Below are positions 50,335 to 58,457 of a stretch of 64,000 bases of DNA, one piece after another. This DNA comes from Halorubrum trapanicum. Its GTDB lineage: Archaea > Halobacteriota > Halobacteria > Halobacteriales > Haloferacaceae. The translations under genes were made by a program, and so were the position numbers. Under the pieces are notes generated by a model. It was not told where the DNA came from. It saw only the letters and a program-made list of their open reading frames with translations, and did not search any database. The DNA is taken from the NCBI RefSeq assembly GCF_002355655.1, contig NZ_AP017569.1, forward strand, positions 2,108,001 to 2,172,000. Reading direction: 5' to 3'. How positions within the stretch are numbered: the first letter of the stretch is position 1; each line of letters begins with the position of its first letter.

Positions 50335-51155
50335 ACGGCGACGACGTGAGCGAGTCAGCGGGATCGTCCGCGGCCGGCGAGTCGCCTCTTGCCCCCGAGG
50401 CGGCGAGCGTCGCCCTCGACGGGGTCGGGAAGACGTACCCCGGTGACGGGGACGGCGGCGCGGTGCGCGCGCTCGACGACGTCTCCTTCTCGGTCGCGGA
50501 CGGGGAGTTCGTCTGTCTCGTCGGCCCGTCTGGCTGCGGGAAGACGACGCTGTTCCGGATCGTGGCCGGGCTCACCGAGGCGACCGACGGTCGCGTCCTG
50601 CTCGACGGCACCGAGGTCACGGGCCCGACGACGGACATGGGCGTGGTGTTCCAGGAGTACCACCTGTTCCCGTGGCTGACGGTCGCGGAGAACGTCGGAT
50701 TCGGCCTCGAACGGAGCGGCCGCTCGCCGGCCGAGCGCGAGGCGCGGGTCGACGAGATGCTCGATTTGGTCGGCCTGACGGAGTTCCGCGACGCCTACCC
50801 GAAGTCGCTGTCCGGCGGGATGAAACAGCGCGTCGCCATCGCCCGGTCGCTCGCCGTCGACCCGAGCCTCCTGCTAATGGACGAGCCGTTCGGCGCGGTC
50901 GACGCCCAGACCCGCGAGATGCTCCAGCGGGAGCTGCTCGACGTGTGGGCCTCGACAGGGAAGACGGTCCTCTTCGTCACGCACGACGTCGCGGAGGCGG
51001 TGACGCTCGCGGACCGGATCGTCGTGATGGCCGCCGACCCGGGACGCGTCCGCGAGATCGTCGACGTCGACGCCGAGCGCCCGCGCGAGCGCGGCGACGC
51101 CGCGTTCGCGGAGTACGTCGGCCGCGTGCGAGAGCTGATCGGGGCCGGGCCGTAG
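50331..51155 (+). CDS. ABC importer ATPase (SsuB-like)
   Basis: A 274-residue ATPase of the nitrate/sulfonate/taurine class. Walker A GPSGCGKTT near residue 65, Q-loop VVFQEYHLFPWLTVAENVGFGL, signature LSGGMKQR near residue 160, Walker B LLLMDEPFGAVDA, switch His FVTHDVAEAV. GTG at 50331 overlaps the permease stop as GTGA and is chosen over GTG 50322. The first ~35 residues are an acidic extension. Completes a three-gene importer operon. Confidence 0.92.
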   Translation: MNGDDVSESAGSSAAGESPLAPEAASVALDGVGKTYPGDGDGGAVRALDDVSFSVADGEFVCLVGPSGCGKTTLFRIVAGLTEATDGRVLLDGTEVTGPTTDMGVVFQEYHLFPWLTVAENVGFGLERSGRSPAEREARVDEMLDLVGLTEFRDAYPKSLSGGMKQRVAIARSLAVDPSLLLMDEPFGAVDAQTREMLQRELLDVWASTGKTVLFVTHDVAEAVTLADRIVVMAADPGRVREIVDVDAERPRERGDAAFAEYVGRVRELIGAGP

Positions 51156-51189
51156 CGGATCCGACGGCGCTCTCCCGCGGCCGCTCCGG

Positions 51190-51366
51190 CTACGATTCCC
51201 CGTCGTCTCCGCTCTCCTCGACGCTCGCGGACAGCTCGTCGACGTGGGTGCGCAGCGTCGCCAGCGTCGCGTCCGCGTCGGCGTACCCCTCGTCGTAGTC
51301 GTCGAGCGCGGCCGCGGCTCGGTCGAGGAAGCGTTCTACCGCCTCGTCGGTCGACTCGTCGGTCAT
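51190..51366 (-). CDS. Short acidic helical protein
   Basis: A 58-codon frame starting MTDESTDEAVERFLDRAAAAL and ending ELSASVEESGDDGES. It is predicted as two amphipathic helices with regular Asp/Leu/Ala spacing, like a tiny coiled-coil subunit; the architecture loosely recalls an exonuclease VII small subunit-like fold, but this is only a resemblance. Codon use matches genuine haloarchaeal genes. It converges on the importer operon. Confidence 0.65.
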   Translation of the reverse strand: MTDESTDEAVERFLDRAAAALDDYDEGYADADATLATLRTHVDELSASVEESGDDGES

Positions 51367-51437
51367 GCGAAACCGTCCGCCCGCGAGCGGTTTATGTCCC
51401 CCGGCCGCGCGGTCGAACGCCGGCGGTATGTGCCCGG

Positions 51438-51665
51438 CTACTGTCGGCGCCGGAGCGCGTACGTCGTGTAGCCGACCGCGACGACGAGCGCGACGGAGAG
51501 AAGGGTGCCGAAGACGGCGGGCGACGCGGTGACGTAGTCGCCGAACGGGTCGGTCAGCGCGAACACGCCCACGATGAGCGCGAGCGAGATGGCGATGCCG
51601 ACCGCGCCGAACGCCTTGAACGCCGCGTCGAGGTCGAAGCGTTGCGATCCCCGTTGATGGCTCAT
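51438..51665 (-). CDS. Small two-helix membrane protein
   Basis: A 75-residue protein beginning MSHQRGSQRFDLDAAFKAFG, with helices at ~20-40 (AVGIAISLALIVGVFALT) and ~50-70 (SPAVFGTLLSVALVVAVGYTTYAL) and a basic end LRRRQ. ATG at 51665; a minus-strand TTTATAAA box at 51687-51694 lies ~25 nt upstream. No function known. Confidence 0.68.
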   Translation of the reverse strand: MSHQRGSQRFDLDAAFKAFGAVGIAISLALIVGVFALTDPFGDYVTASPAVFGTLLSVALVVAVGYTTYALRRRQ

Positions 51666-51739
51666 ACCCCGTAGTACGCGCTCCATTTATAAATCGGCCC
51701 AGTGGAATTCCCAGCTTCGGAGAACGGCGACCCCGGCCG

Positions 51740-52378
51740 TCACTCCGGGTAGCCCTCGACGATTTCGACGCCGGAGGAGGCGCCGATCCGGACCGCGCCC
51801 GCGTCGAGCATCTCTATCGCCTCCTCGTAGGAGCCGACGCCGCCGGAGGCCTTCACCGGGAGGTACTCGCTCATCAGCTCCACGTCGGCGACCGTCGCGC
51901 CGCCGTCGGCGAAGCCCGTCGAGGTCTTCACCATGTCGGCGTCGGCGGCGACCGCGGCCTCGCAGGCGCGGCGCTTCTCGGCGTCGTCGAGCAGCGCGGT
52001 CTCGATGATAACCTTCACCGGGACGGGGACGGCCGCGACGACGTCGGCGAGCTCGTCGGCGACGGCGCCGTCGTCGCCCGCCTTCAGCCGGCCGACGTTG
52101 ATCACGAGGTCGATCTCGTCGGCGCCCGCCTCCCACGCCGCGACCGCCTCGTCGCGCTTGACCCCGGGGGCGTGCTGGCCGTGCGGGAACCCGACCACGG
52201 TGGCGATCGCCTCGGGGTCGCGTTCGTACGCGACCGCCTCGGCGACGTAACACGGCGGGATGCAGGCGTTCATCCCGCGGGCGGCGGCCTCGTCGAGAAC
52301 GGTCCGCACGTCGGCCGGGGTCGTCTCGGGACCGAGGACGGTGTGGTCGATGCTGGCGGCGAACTCCTCGCGGTTCAT
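51740..52378 (-). CDS. deoC: Deoxyribose-phosphate aldolase
   Basis: A 212-residue DeoC (class I aldolase) that cleaves 2-deoxyribose 5-phosphate to acetaldehyde and glyceraldehyde 3-phosphate. Motifs: [15 protein letters not shown], the Schiff-base lysine in [15 protein letters not shown] near residue 145, [19 protein letters not shown] with another active Lys/Glu, and the phosphate loop [16 protein letters not shown]. Standard length. With the ribose-phosphate genes at the window start it points to nucleoside salvage. Confidence 0.94.
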   Translation of the reverse strand: MNREEFAASIDHTVLGPETTPADVRTVLDEAAARGMNACIPPCYVAEAVAYERDPEAIATVVGFPHGQHAPGVKRDEAVAAWEAGADEIDLVINVGRLKAGDDGAVADELADVVAAVPVPVKVIIETALLDDAEKRRACEAAVAADADMVKTSTGFADGGATVADVELMSEYLPVKASGGVGSYEEAIEMLDAGAVRIGASSGVEIVEGYPE

Positions 52379-52555
52379 GCCTCCTCCGTGGCGGCGGGCG
52401 GTAAAAGGCGTGCGGGGTCGACGCGCGCGGCTCGGTACGGATCGGCGGCGAAAAAACGGGGGCGTTCGAGCGAAAACGAGGGCGTTCGAGCGAAAACGGC
52501 GGAAGGGAGGGAGCGACCGGCGCGGTGCCGGTCGGTCGGGGCGGGCGGGCCGAGG

Positions 52556-52918
52556 TCAGCCCTCGATCTCGATCTCCGTGCCGGAGACGGCGCCCTCGAC
52601 GGTCACGGGGAGCCGGACCGTCAGGATGCCGTTCCGGTACTCGGCCTCGATGCCGTCCTCGTCGATCGCCTTCGGGAAACGGAACCGCCGGTGGTACGTC
52701 CGGCGGGTCCCGCGGCGCTCGTCCTCGTGTTCGCCGGCGACGTTGAGCACGCCGTCGTTCCACGAGGCGGTGATCTCCGCGGGGTCGAACCCAGGGAGCT
52801 CGACCGAGAGGACGAACTCGCCGTCCTCCTCGTACAGTTCGTAGTCGTTGCTACCGGATTCGAACAGTCGGCTCGGGAAGTCGGTTCCCTGCGTCCACGT
52901 GTTCGCCGGTTCGAGCAT
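52556..52918 (-). CDS. Small heat shock protein Hsp20
   Basis: A 120-residue alpha-crystallin chaperone. The core domain spans residues ~28-115: YEEDGEFVLSVELPGFDPAEITASW, DGVLNVAGEHEDERRG, FRFPKAIDEDGIEAEYRNGILTVRLP (read in parts), including the A-x-x-x-G-I-L-T-V type motif. The N-terminal arm is short. It prevents aggregation of unfolded proteins. Its upstream region (52919-53000) is strongly AT-rich, containing a TATA-like ATAAAAATA near 52965-52975 used in one or both directions. Confidence 0.94.
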   Translation of the reverse strand: MLEPANTWTQGTDFPSRLFESGSNDYELYEEDGEFVLSVELPGFDPAEITASWNDGVLNVAGEHEDERRGTRRTYHRRFRFPKAIDEDGIEAEYRNGILTVRLPVTVEGAVSGTEIEIEG

Positions 52919-53095
52919 GGGAATTGCTGACCACCTCGAACTCAGTCACAACTATGGTTGCGATTCTATAAAAATATCACGAATTATGTGGGTTTGTCAC
53001 AATTTATGCCCCGGCCCGTCTCCGATTCGAACACGCGCTTCGGGGCGCCGCGCCGACGGATCCTGCCTCCGCCCCGGACGAGAGCGGGCGAACGG

Positions 53096-53117
53096 ACGTT
53101 GGAGAATTCTCCAACGT
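53096..53117. promoter_or_regulatory. Perfect 22-bp palindrome, candidate operator
   Basis: Half-site ACGTTGGAGAA followed directly by its exact complement, centred on GAATTC. It lies ~18 bp before the TTTATT box (53136-53141) of the aminotransferase gene and ~48 bp before its ATG at 53165. Both its perfection and its place suggest a binding site for a dimeric regulator, for example of the Lrp/AsnC type. Confidence 0.6.
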
Positions 53118-53164
53118 TCTCGCGATCGCCTCGCATTTATTGCATTCGCGTGCCACCGCAACGC

Positions 53165-54505
53165 ATGGATCGCGACACCGCCGCGCCCGCCGTCGCCGAC
53201 CTCCCCGGCGAGCGCGCTCGCGAGTGGGTCGACTACCACCACGAGTCGGCCGCGCCGAGCACCTACGTCTACGAGTTCGTCTGGGACCGCACCGCGCCCG
53301 CCGAGGGGCCGTTCTGTACCGACGTCGACGGCAACGTCCTCATGGACTTCACCAGCCACGTCGCCGCCGCGCCGCTCGGGTACAACAACCCCCTGATAAT
53401 GGACCGTCTCGAAGAGTTCGATCTGGTCGACCCCCTGAAGATCGCCGGCCAGGACTTCTACGCCGCGGGCGGCCCCTCGCCCGGGGACGGGATCCCCGGC
53501 GCCTCGGGGCTCATGGACCGCCTGACGGACCTGACGAGCCACTACGAGATGGACACCGTCTTCCTCTCGAACTCCGGGGCGGAGGCGGTCGAGAACGCCA
53601 TCAAGATCGCCTACGACGCCTCTGACGGCGCGAAGTACGCGATCACCTTCGACGGGGCGTTCCACGGCCGGACGCTGGGCGCGCTCTCGCTCAACCGCTC
53701 GAAGTCCGTGTACCGCCGTGACTTCCCCGAGATCAGCGGCGTGACCGAGGTCCCGTTCTGCGACGACCGCACCTGTTCGCCCGAGACCTGCTCGTGCGGC
53801 TTCTTCGCGGACGGCGTCTCGCGGCTCCGGAGGAAGCTCGACCCGGAGCGCGGGAACGTCCACCCGGACGACGTGGCCTACCTCATCATGGAACCGATCC
53901 AGGGTGAGGGGGGCTACCGGTTCCCCTCCGAGGCGTTCACCGACGAGATCGCGGCGCTCGCCGAGGAACACGATATCACGGTGATCGCCGACGAGATCCA
54001 GACCGGCGTCGGCCGCACCGGCGAGATGTGGGGCTCGGACCACTACGCGTACGACCCCGACGTGATCGCGAGCGGGAAGGGGCTCCGCGTGGGCGCGACC
54101 GTCTCGCGGAGCGACGTGTTCCCCGAGGAGACCGGCCGCCTCTCCTCGACCTGGGGCGCCGGCGACCTGATCGCCTCCGCGCAGGGCGCGCTCACGCTGG
54201 ACGCGATCGAGGAGGCGGACCTCACCGACAACGCCGTCGTCCGCGGCCGACAGTTCAAGGAGACGATGCGCGACGCCGCCCTCGACCCCGTCGAGGACGT
54301 CCGCGGGAAGGGGCTGCTGCTCGCCGTCGAGTTCGACACGAAGGAGCGCCGGGACGCGGTCGTCGACGAGGCGTTCTCGCGCGGTCTCCTCACGCTCGCG
54401 TGCGGTCACAAGGTCCTCCGGGTCCTCCCGCCGCTCGACGTCACCGAACGCGAGATCGACCTCGGCTGCAACCTCCTCGCGGACGCGATCGCGGCCGCGG
54501 CGTAA
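53165..54505 (+). CDS. Class III aminotransferase (4-aminobutyrate/ornithine type)
   Basis: A 446-residue PLP transaminase of class III. Motifs: FCTDVDGNVLMDFTSHVAAAPLGYNNP, SNSGAEAVENAIKIA, DGAFHGRTLGALSLNRSK, VIADEIQTGVGRTGEMW and the PLP lysine in VIASGKGLRVG near residue 303. Similar archaeal enzymes act on 4-aminobutyrate, ornithine or related omega-amino acids; the exact substrate is unclear. Extra cysteines (RTCSPETCSCGF, ~residues 200-212) stand out and may bind metal. ATG at 53165; the upstream palindrome and TATA box at 53136-53141 set the promoter. Confidence 0.9.
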   Translation: MDRDTAAPAVADLPGERAREWVDYHHESAAPSTYVYEFVWDRTAPAEGPFCTDVDGNVLMDFTSHVAAAPLGYNNPLIMDRLEEFDLVDPLKIAGQDFYAAGGPSPGDGIPGASGLMDRLTDLTSHYEMDTVFLSNSGAEAVENAIKIAYDASDGAKYAITFDGAFHGRTLGALSLNRSKSVYRRDFPEISGVTEVPFCDDRTCSPETCSCGFFADGVSRLRRKLDPERGNVHPDDVAYLIMEPIQGEGGYRFPSEAFTDEIAALAEEHDITVIADEIQTGVGRTGEMWGSDHYAYDPDVIASGKGLRVGATVSRSDVFPEETGRLSSTWGAGDLIASAQGALTLDAIEEADLTDNAVVRGRQFKETMRDAALDPVEDVRGKGLLLAVEFDTKERRDAVVDEAFSRGLLTLACGHKVLRVLPPLDVTEREIDLGCNLLADAIAAAA

Positions 54506-54523
54506 GTTCGCGATCGTCGCTCG

Positions 54524-55171
54524 CTATCGATCCGCGTACCACTCCGCGAACTTCGCTAAGGCCCGTCCGCGGTGTGACACCGCGTTCTTCCGGTCGGTGT
54601 CCATCTCCGCGAACGTCTCGCCGTCGTGTTCGAAGATCGGGTCGTACCCGAACCCGCCGTCCCCCCGCGGCGCGACGATCCGGCCCGGGACGTACCCCTC
54701 GAACAGTTTCACCGGGAGCGGGTCCGCGTCGGTCCCGCCCGACCCCGCCTTACCCTCGCCGTCCGGCCCCGCCGCCGCGGCGGCGTCGCGGTCGCCCCGG
54801 TCGACGGGGTCGGGGCTCGCCGCGAACCCCTCGCCGTCGCAGTAGCCGAGGACGCAGCGGAAGGCGGCGCGGCGGTCGTCGAGGTCGGCGGCGATATCGT
54901 GGACTCGCTCGATCCCGAGCGTCTCCTCGACGTACGACGAGTACGGCCCCGGGAAGCCGTCGAGCCCCTCGACGAACAGCCCCGCGTCGTCGACGAGGAC
55001 CGGCGCGTCCGCGTGGCGGTACGCCTCGCGGGCCCCCCGCGCCGCGATCGGGCCGAGCTCGTCGGCCTGGACCTCCGCGTAGTCGAAGTCGAGCCGCTCC
55101 ACCGAGCCGTCCGGGAGGTACCGCTCCGCCTCGCGCACCTTCCCCGGGTTCGTCGTCACGTACCTGAGCAC
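54524..55171 (-). CDS. rdgB: XTP/dITP diphosphatase (RdgB/HAM1) with insertion
   Basis: A 215-residue pyrophosphatase that removes non-canonical purine nucleotides. Start GTG at 55171 gives LRYVTTNPGKVREAERYL, the usual family beginning (TTNPGK). Other motifs: DDAGLFVEGLDGFPGPYSSYVEE, FGYDPIFEHDGETFAEM and SHRGRALAKF. A low-complexity, Gly/Asp/Ala-rich stretch is inserted at about residues 114-153, between beta strands of the core; the normal enzyme is ~185 residues. An in-frame upstream extension is noncoding. Confidence 0.92.
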   Translation of the reverse strand: MLRYVTTNPGKVREAERYLPDGSVERLDFDYAEVQADELGPIAARGAREAYRHADAPVLVDDAGLFVEGLDGFPGPYSSYVEETLGIERVHDIAADLDDRRAAFRCVLGYCDGEGFAASPDPVDRGDRDAAAAAGPDGEGKAGSGGTDADPLPVKLFEGYVPGRIVAPRGDGGFGYDPIFEHDGETFAEMDTDRKNAVSHRGRALAKFAEWYADR

Positions 55172-55273
55172 GGATCGCCGTGGGCGCGCCCCCGACGAAT
55201 AGCCGTCGGTCGCGGGCGGGAACCGGCCGCCTGTGGCAGTACGTTTTTGTCGGGCCGACGACAGCACTCGCGT

Positions 55274-55687
55274 ATGGCCCTCCCCACGTTCGAGAAGAAG
55301 CGACTCATCGGGCTCATCGCGATCCTGTCGTTCGGGCTCACCTCGCTGTCCGCCGTCCTCCTCCCGGCTCCGCTTGTGACGCTCGGGCCGGCCCTGTTCA
55401 TCACCGGCTTCTTCATCCTCATTCCGCTGGTGCTGGTGCTCGGCGAGCAGTTCCCGCTCGTCGCGTCCGGCGACGAGTCGGCGACCGCGTCGCCCGCGAG
55501 CGAGGGGACCGCCGACCGGCCGGTCGCGGCGCTACGCGAGCGCTACGCGAGCGGCGAGATCGACGAGGCGGAGTTCGAGCGCCGGCTCGACCGCCTCCTG
55601 GCGACCGAGGACCTCGACGAGCGGTTCGACCGGATCGAGTCGGACCGCGACGAGGGGAGTCGAGAGCGCGAGCTGGAACCGGAGTGA
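55274..55687 (+). CDS. Membrane protein with C-terminal SHOCT domain
   Basis: A 137-residue protein. Two membrane helices (residues ~10-30 and ~35-55) are followed by a polar linker and a SHOCT (short C-terminal) helical pair: LRERYASGEIDEAEFERRLDRLLATEDLDE (read in parts). SHOCT proteins are small oligomerising membrane-associated factors, common in haloarchaea; the function is unknown. Divergent from the dITPase gene with ~100 bp between. Confidence 0.82.
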   Translation: MALPTFEKKRLIGLIAILSFGLTSLSAVLLPAPLVTLGPALFITGFFILIPLVLVLGEQFPLVASGDESATASPASEGTADRPVAALRERYASGEIDEAEFERRLDRLLATEDLDERFDRIESDRDEGSRERELEPE

Positions 55688-55700
55688 GCCGGGACGCGGC

Positions 55701-56792
55701 TCAGGGGTCGACCCGGACGAGCCACGCCTCGGGATCGTCGATCTCCGCGGCGGTCGGCAGGTTCTCGGCGCGCTCCCAGACGGCCCCCGCCGCCTCGATG
55801 CCGCGCGCGTCGGCGACGTGTCGGAAGAACTCCGCGCCGCGCTCGTACTGCCGGCGCTTGAGCCCGAGTCCGAGCAGGCGCTGCGCGAGCCGGCGCACGG
55901 GGCCGCCGCCGCCGCGCCGCTCGTCGAGCTTCGCCCGGAGGTCGGCGTACTCGCCGTCGAACGCGCGGTCCATCAGCACCTCGGCGTACCCCTCGACCGC
56001 GGTCATCGCGGCCTGGAGCTCCGCGAACGCGTCGGGGTCGAGCCCGCGCCCGGTTATCCCCTCGACGCCGCCCGCGCCGCCGACCATCCCCTCGACGCCG
56101 CGCTCGACGCGCGATTCGAGGTACTCCGGCAGCCACGGCGCCGCGCCGAACTCCGCGGCGTGGGTCACCTCGTGGAACGCGATCCACCGGCGGAACCGGG
56201 GGTAGTCGACGTCGAGCGCGGCCGCGACCGCGACGATGTTCGGGTGGACGAAGTAGAGCCCGTGCTCGGCGTCCGGCTCGTCGGCGAGCAGGAGGGGATC
56301 GTACTGGCCGAGGACGTTTCGGGCGAGGAAGCCTAAGGCGAACGCCATCGAGCCCGTGTTGGCGACCCGCGACAGATCCCGCGCGAAGGCGGCGCCGGGC
56401 GCGGGGCCGGTCGGCCCGGGCGAGCCGTCCGGCATCACGTCGAGCGAGTCGGTTCCGGGAGTCCCGACCGCTCCGACCTCCTCGCCGTCGCCGGTCGCGG
56501 CCGCCTCGATCGGGTCCATCACGCGTCGGAAGGTGCCGACGCTCGCGTCGATCCAGTGGTGGCGGTTCTGCACCTCGACGGTGTCCGGCACGTCGAACTC
56601 GATCCCGGCGGTGTCGGCCAGCCGGGTTCGGGCGTCCCGCACGTCGGCGGCGTACCCCGCGCGCTCCGCGTCGGTGAGGGCGATCGACCCGGGGTCCGTG
56701 GCGTCCTTCGCGGCCGCCGCGGCCCGGTCCCAGTCGACGACGCCCGGCCCCTCCGCCTCGGCGACGGTCCGGACGCTTCGGAGGATGTCCAT
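55701..56792 (-). CDS. Zinc-dependent metalloprotease-like protein (DUF2342 type)
   Basis: A 363-residue member of the DUF2342/coenzyme F420 biosynthesis-associated, zincin-like family. The metal-binding HExxH-type motif is seen as IAFHEVTHAAEFG near residue 200 with a distal Glu in VEGYAEVLMDRAFDG. N-terminal part shows VQNRHHWIDASVGTFRRVMDP. Length and layout match the family, whose members have unknown substrates. An Ala/Gly/Pro-rich loop lies near residues 125-145. Start ATG at 56792. Confidence 0.85.
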   Translation of the reverse strand: MDILRSVRTVAEAEGPGVVDWDRAAAAAKDATDPGSIALTDAERAGYAADVRDARTRLADTAGIEFDVPDTVEVQNRHHWIDASVGTFRRVMDPIEAAATGDGEEVGAVGTPGTDSLDVMPDGSPGPTGPAPGAAFARDLSRVANTGSMAFALGFLARNVLGQYDPLLLADEPDAEHGLYFVHPNIVAVAAALDVDYPRFRRWIAFHEVTHAAEFGAAPWLPEYLESRVERGVEGMVGGAGGVEGITGRGLDPDAFAELQAAMTAVEGYAEVLMDRAFDGEYADLRAKLDERRGGGGPVRRLAQRLLGLGLKRRQYERGAEFFRHVADARGIEAAGAVWERAENLPTAAEIDDPEAWLVRVDP

Positions 56793-56897
56793 ACCGATCG
56801 GACGGGCGGCCGCCCCAAAGCGCTTGTGTCGCCGCCCGCTCCCGGCGGCACGGCCCGCCATCGGTGTCTTCTTGCCGGGGCCGGTCGACCCGCGCGT

Positions 56898-57974
56898 ATG
56901 GACGACGAGCGCAGCGCGTTCCTCGACGACCTCCTCGCGACGCCGAGCCCTTCGGGCTTCGAGACGGCCGCACAGCGGGTCTGGACCGACTACGTCCGCG
57001 AGTTCGCGGACCGGGTCGACACCGACGCGTACGGCAACGCCGTCGCGGTCCACGAGGGCGACCCCGACGCGCCGGCGATCGCCGTCACCGGCCACGCCGA
57101 CGAGATCGGGTTCATCGTCCGCGACGTGCTCGACGACGGCTTCCTCCGCATCGGGCGCATCGGCGGCTCCGACCGCACCGTCTCGAAGGGCCAGCACGTG
57201 ACGGTCCACGCCGACGAGCCCGTTCAGGGCGTGATCGGCCAGACCGCGATCCACCTGCGGGACGGCGGCGACGAGGAGTACGAGGACGTCGCGGGCCAGT
57301 TCGTCGACATCGGGGCCGAGGACGCCGAGGCGGCGCGCGAGCACGTCGAGGTCGGCGACCCGGTCACGTTCTCGTCGGGCGTGCGCGACCTCGTCGGCGA
57401 CCGGATCGCCGCCCGCGGAGTCGACAACCGGGCGGGGGCGTGGGCGGCCGCGGAGGGGCTCCGCCGCGCCGCCGCGGCCGGCGTCGACGCCACCGTCTAC
57501 GCGGTCTCGACGGTCCAGGAAGAGGTCGGGCTACAGGGCGCCCGGATGGTCGGCGTCGACCTCGACGACGTCGACGCGTTCGTCGCGGTCGACGTCACCC
57601 ACGCCACCGACAATCCGGACGTCGATCGCGAGCGGCGCGGTCCGGTCGAGCTCGGCGCCGGCCCGGTGATCGGCCGCGGCAGCGCGAACCACCCCACCCT
57701 CGTCGACCTCGCGCGCGACGCGGCCGACGACGCCGGCCTCGAGGTCCAGCTCCAGGCGGCCGGCACCCGCACCGGCACCGACGCGGACGCGTTCTACACC
57801 GCCCGGGGCGGCGTGCCCGCGCTCAACGTCTCGATCCCGAACCGGTACATGCACACGCCGGTCGAAGTGATCGACACGACCGACCTCGACGCGGTCGCCG
57901 ACCTCCTCGCCGCGATCGGCGCGGCGGCGGGCGATCTCGACGCGGCGTCGACGCCGTTCGCCGTCGACGTCTGA
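56898..57974 (+). CDS. M42 family aminopeptidase
   Basis: A 358-residue tetrahedral-type metalloaminopeptidase of the M42 family. Metal and catalytic ligands are visible: TGHADEIGFIV (His/Asp), RGVDNRAGAWAA (bridging Asp), STVQEEVGLQGA (general-base Glu-Glu), AVDVTHATDN (Asp) and NRYMHTPVEVID (His). Expected to remove N-terminal residues from peptides in the cytoplasm. ATG at 56898; divergent from the DUF2342 gene. Confidence 0.93.
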   Translation: MDDERSAFLDDLLATPSPSGFETAAQRVWTDYVREFADRVDTDAYGNAVAVHEGDPDAPAIAVTGHADEIGFIVRDVLDDGFLRIGRIGGSDRTVSKGQHVTVHADEPVQGVIGQTAIHLRDGGDEEYEDVAGQFVDIGAEDAEAAREHVEVGDPVTFSSGVRDLVGDRIAARGVDNRAGAWAAAEGLRRAAAAGVDATVYAVSTVQEEVGLQGARMVGVDLDDVDAFVAVDVTHATDNPDVDRERRGPVELGAGPVIGRGSANHPTLVDLARDAADDAGLEVQLQAAGTRTGTDADAFYTARGGVPALNVSIPNRYMHTPVEVIDTTDLDAVADLLAAIGAAAGDLDAASTPFAVDV

Positions 57975-58068
57975 GCGCGGCTCGCCACGACAAACCGGGG
58001 CACGGCGGCGTCGAAACGGAACTGTTTTACTATCGTCTTTCCTACCGTAGATTGCGACGAACGGACGT

Positions 58069-58143
58069 GCTCTGGTGGTGTAGTCCGGCCAATCATATCA
58101 CCCTCTCACGGTGATGACCTGGGTTCAAATCCCAGCCGGAGCA
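58069..58143 (+). tRNA. tRNA-Glu (anticodon CTC)
   Basis: A 75-nt tRNA folds fully: acceptor GCTCTGG with CCGGAGC (one G-T), D arm with a T8-G9 link, anticodon stem TCACC:GGTGA (58098-58102 with 58110-58114), loop CTCTCAC with anticodon CTC at 58105-58107, T stem CTGGG:CCCAG with loop TTCAAAT, and discriminator A at 58143. CCA is not encoded. The anticodon decodes GAG. Its 3' 21 nt are duplicated 150 bp downstream. Confidence 0.97.
58122..58142. other. Candidate attachment-site half (attL-like) in tRNA-Glu 3' end
   Basis: This 21-nt segment of the T arm and acceptor 3' half is identical to 58272-58292. It is the usual core for tyrosine integrases that target tRNA genes. Confidence 0.6.
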
Positions 58144-58271
58144 TCTTTCTGACTGACTTCGTCAGTCAATATCCGCTTCGCTCAGCGGGCTCTCGAACGA
58201 AGTGAGAGAAATCGATGAGAGCGGATTGAACCCTATCAGACGCGCGCAGCGAAGCGAACACGTCTGATTCT
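58144..58271. other. Hairpin-rich interval between duplicated tRNA 3' ends
   Basis: 128 bp with several self-complementary segments: TGACTGAC (58150-58157) with GTCAGTCA (58161-58168), ATCCGC (58171-58176) with GCGGAT (58221-58226), TCTC-GA-AC with GT-GA-GAGA around a GAA triloop (58191-58209), and TCAGACG with CGTCTGA near 58236-58267. No protein or recombinase gene. Looks like a shrunken or decayed insert. Confidence 0.55.
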
Positions 58272-58292
58272 GGTTCAAATCCCAGCCGGAGC
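58272..58292. other. Candidate attachment-site half (attR-like), duplicate of tRNA-Glu 3' end
   Basis: Exact 21-nt copy of 58122-58142 without the rest of a tRNA, 150 bp downstream of the original. Confidence 0.6.
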
Positions 58293-58457
58293 GTCCCGCG
58301 TCGTCGCTTTCTCGCCGCTCGGAACGACCGCGTAGCCGCTTCGCCCGCGGTCGGTTCGTTTCGACTCCGACGGTCGCGACCGACGGTGCCGTTAGAGGTA
58401 GCGGCAGGCGTTGAACGGCGAGACGGGCTTTTATCTGGTGGAGTGCGAGGAGTTCGC

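Noticed and set aside
58236..58267. Possible second tRNA downstream of tRNA-Glu
   Set aside because: Only the T arm and acceptor 3' half recur; there is no matching 5' acceptor strand or anticodon arm.
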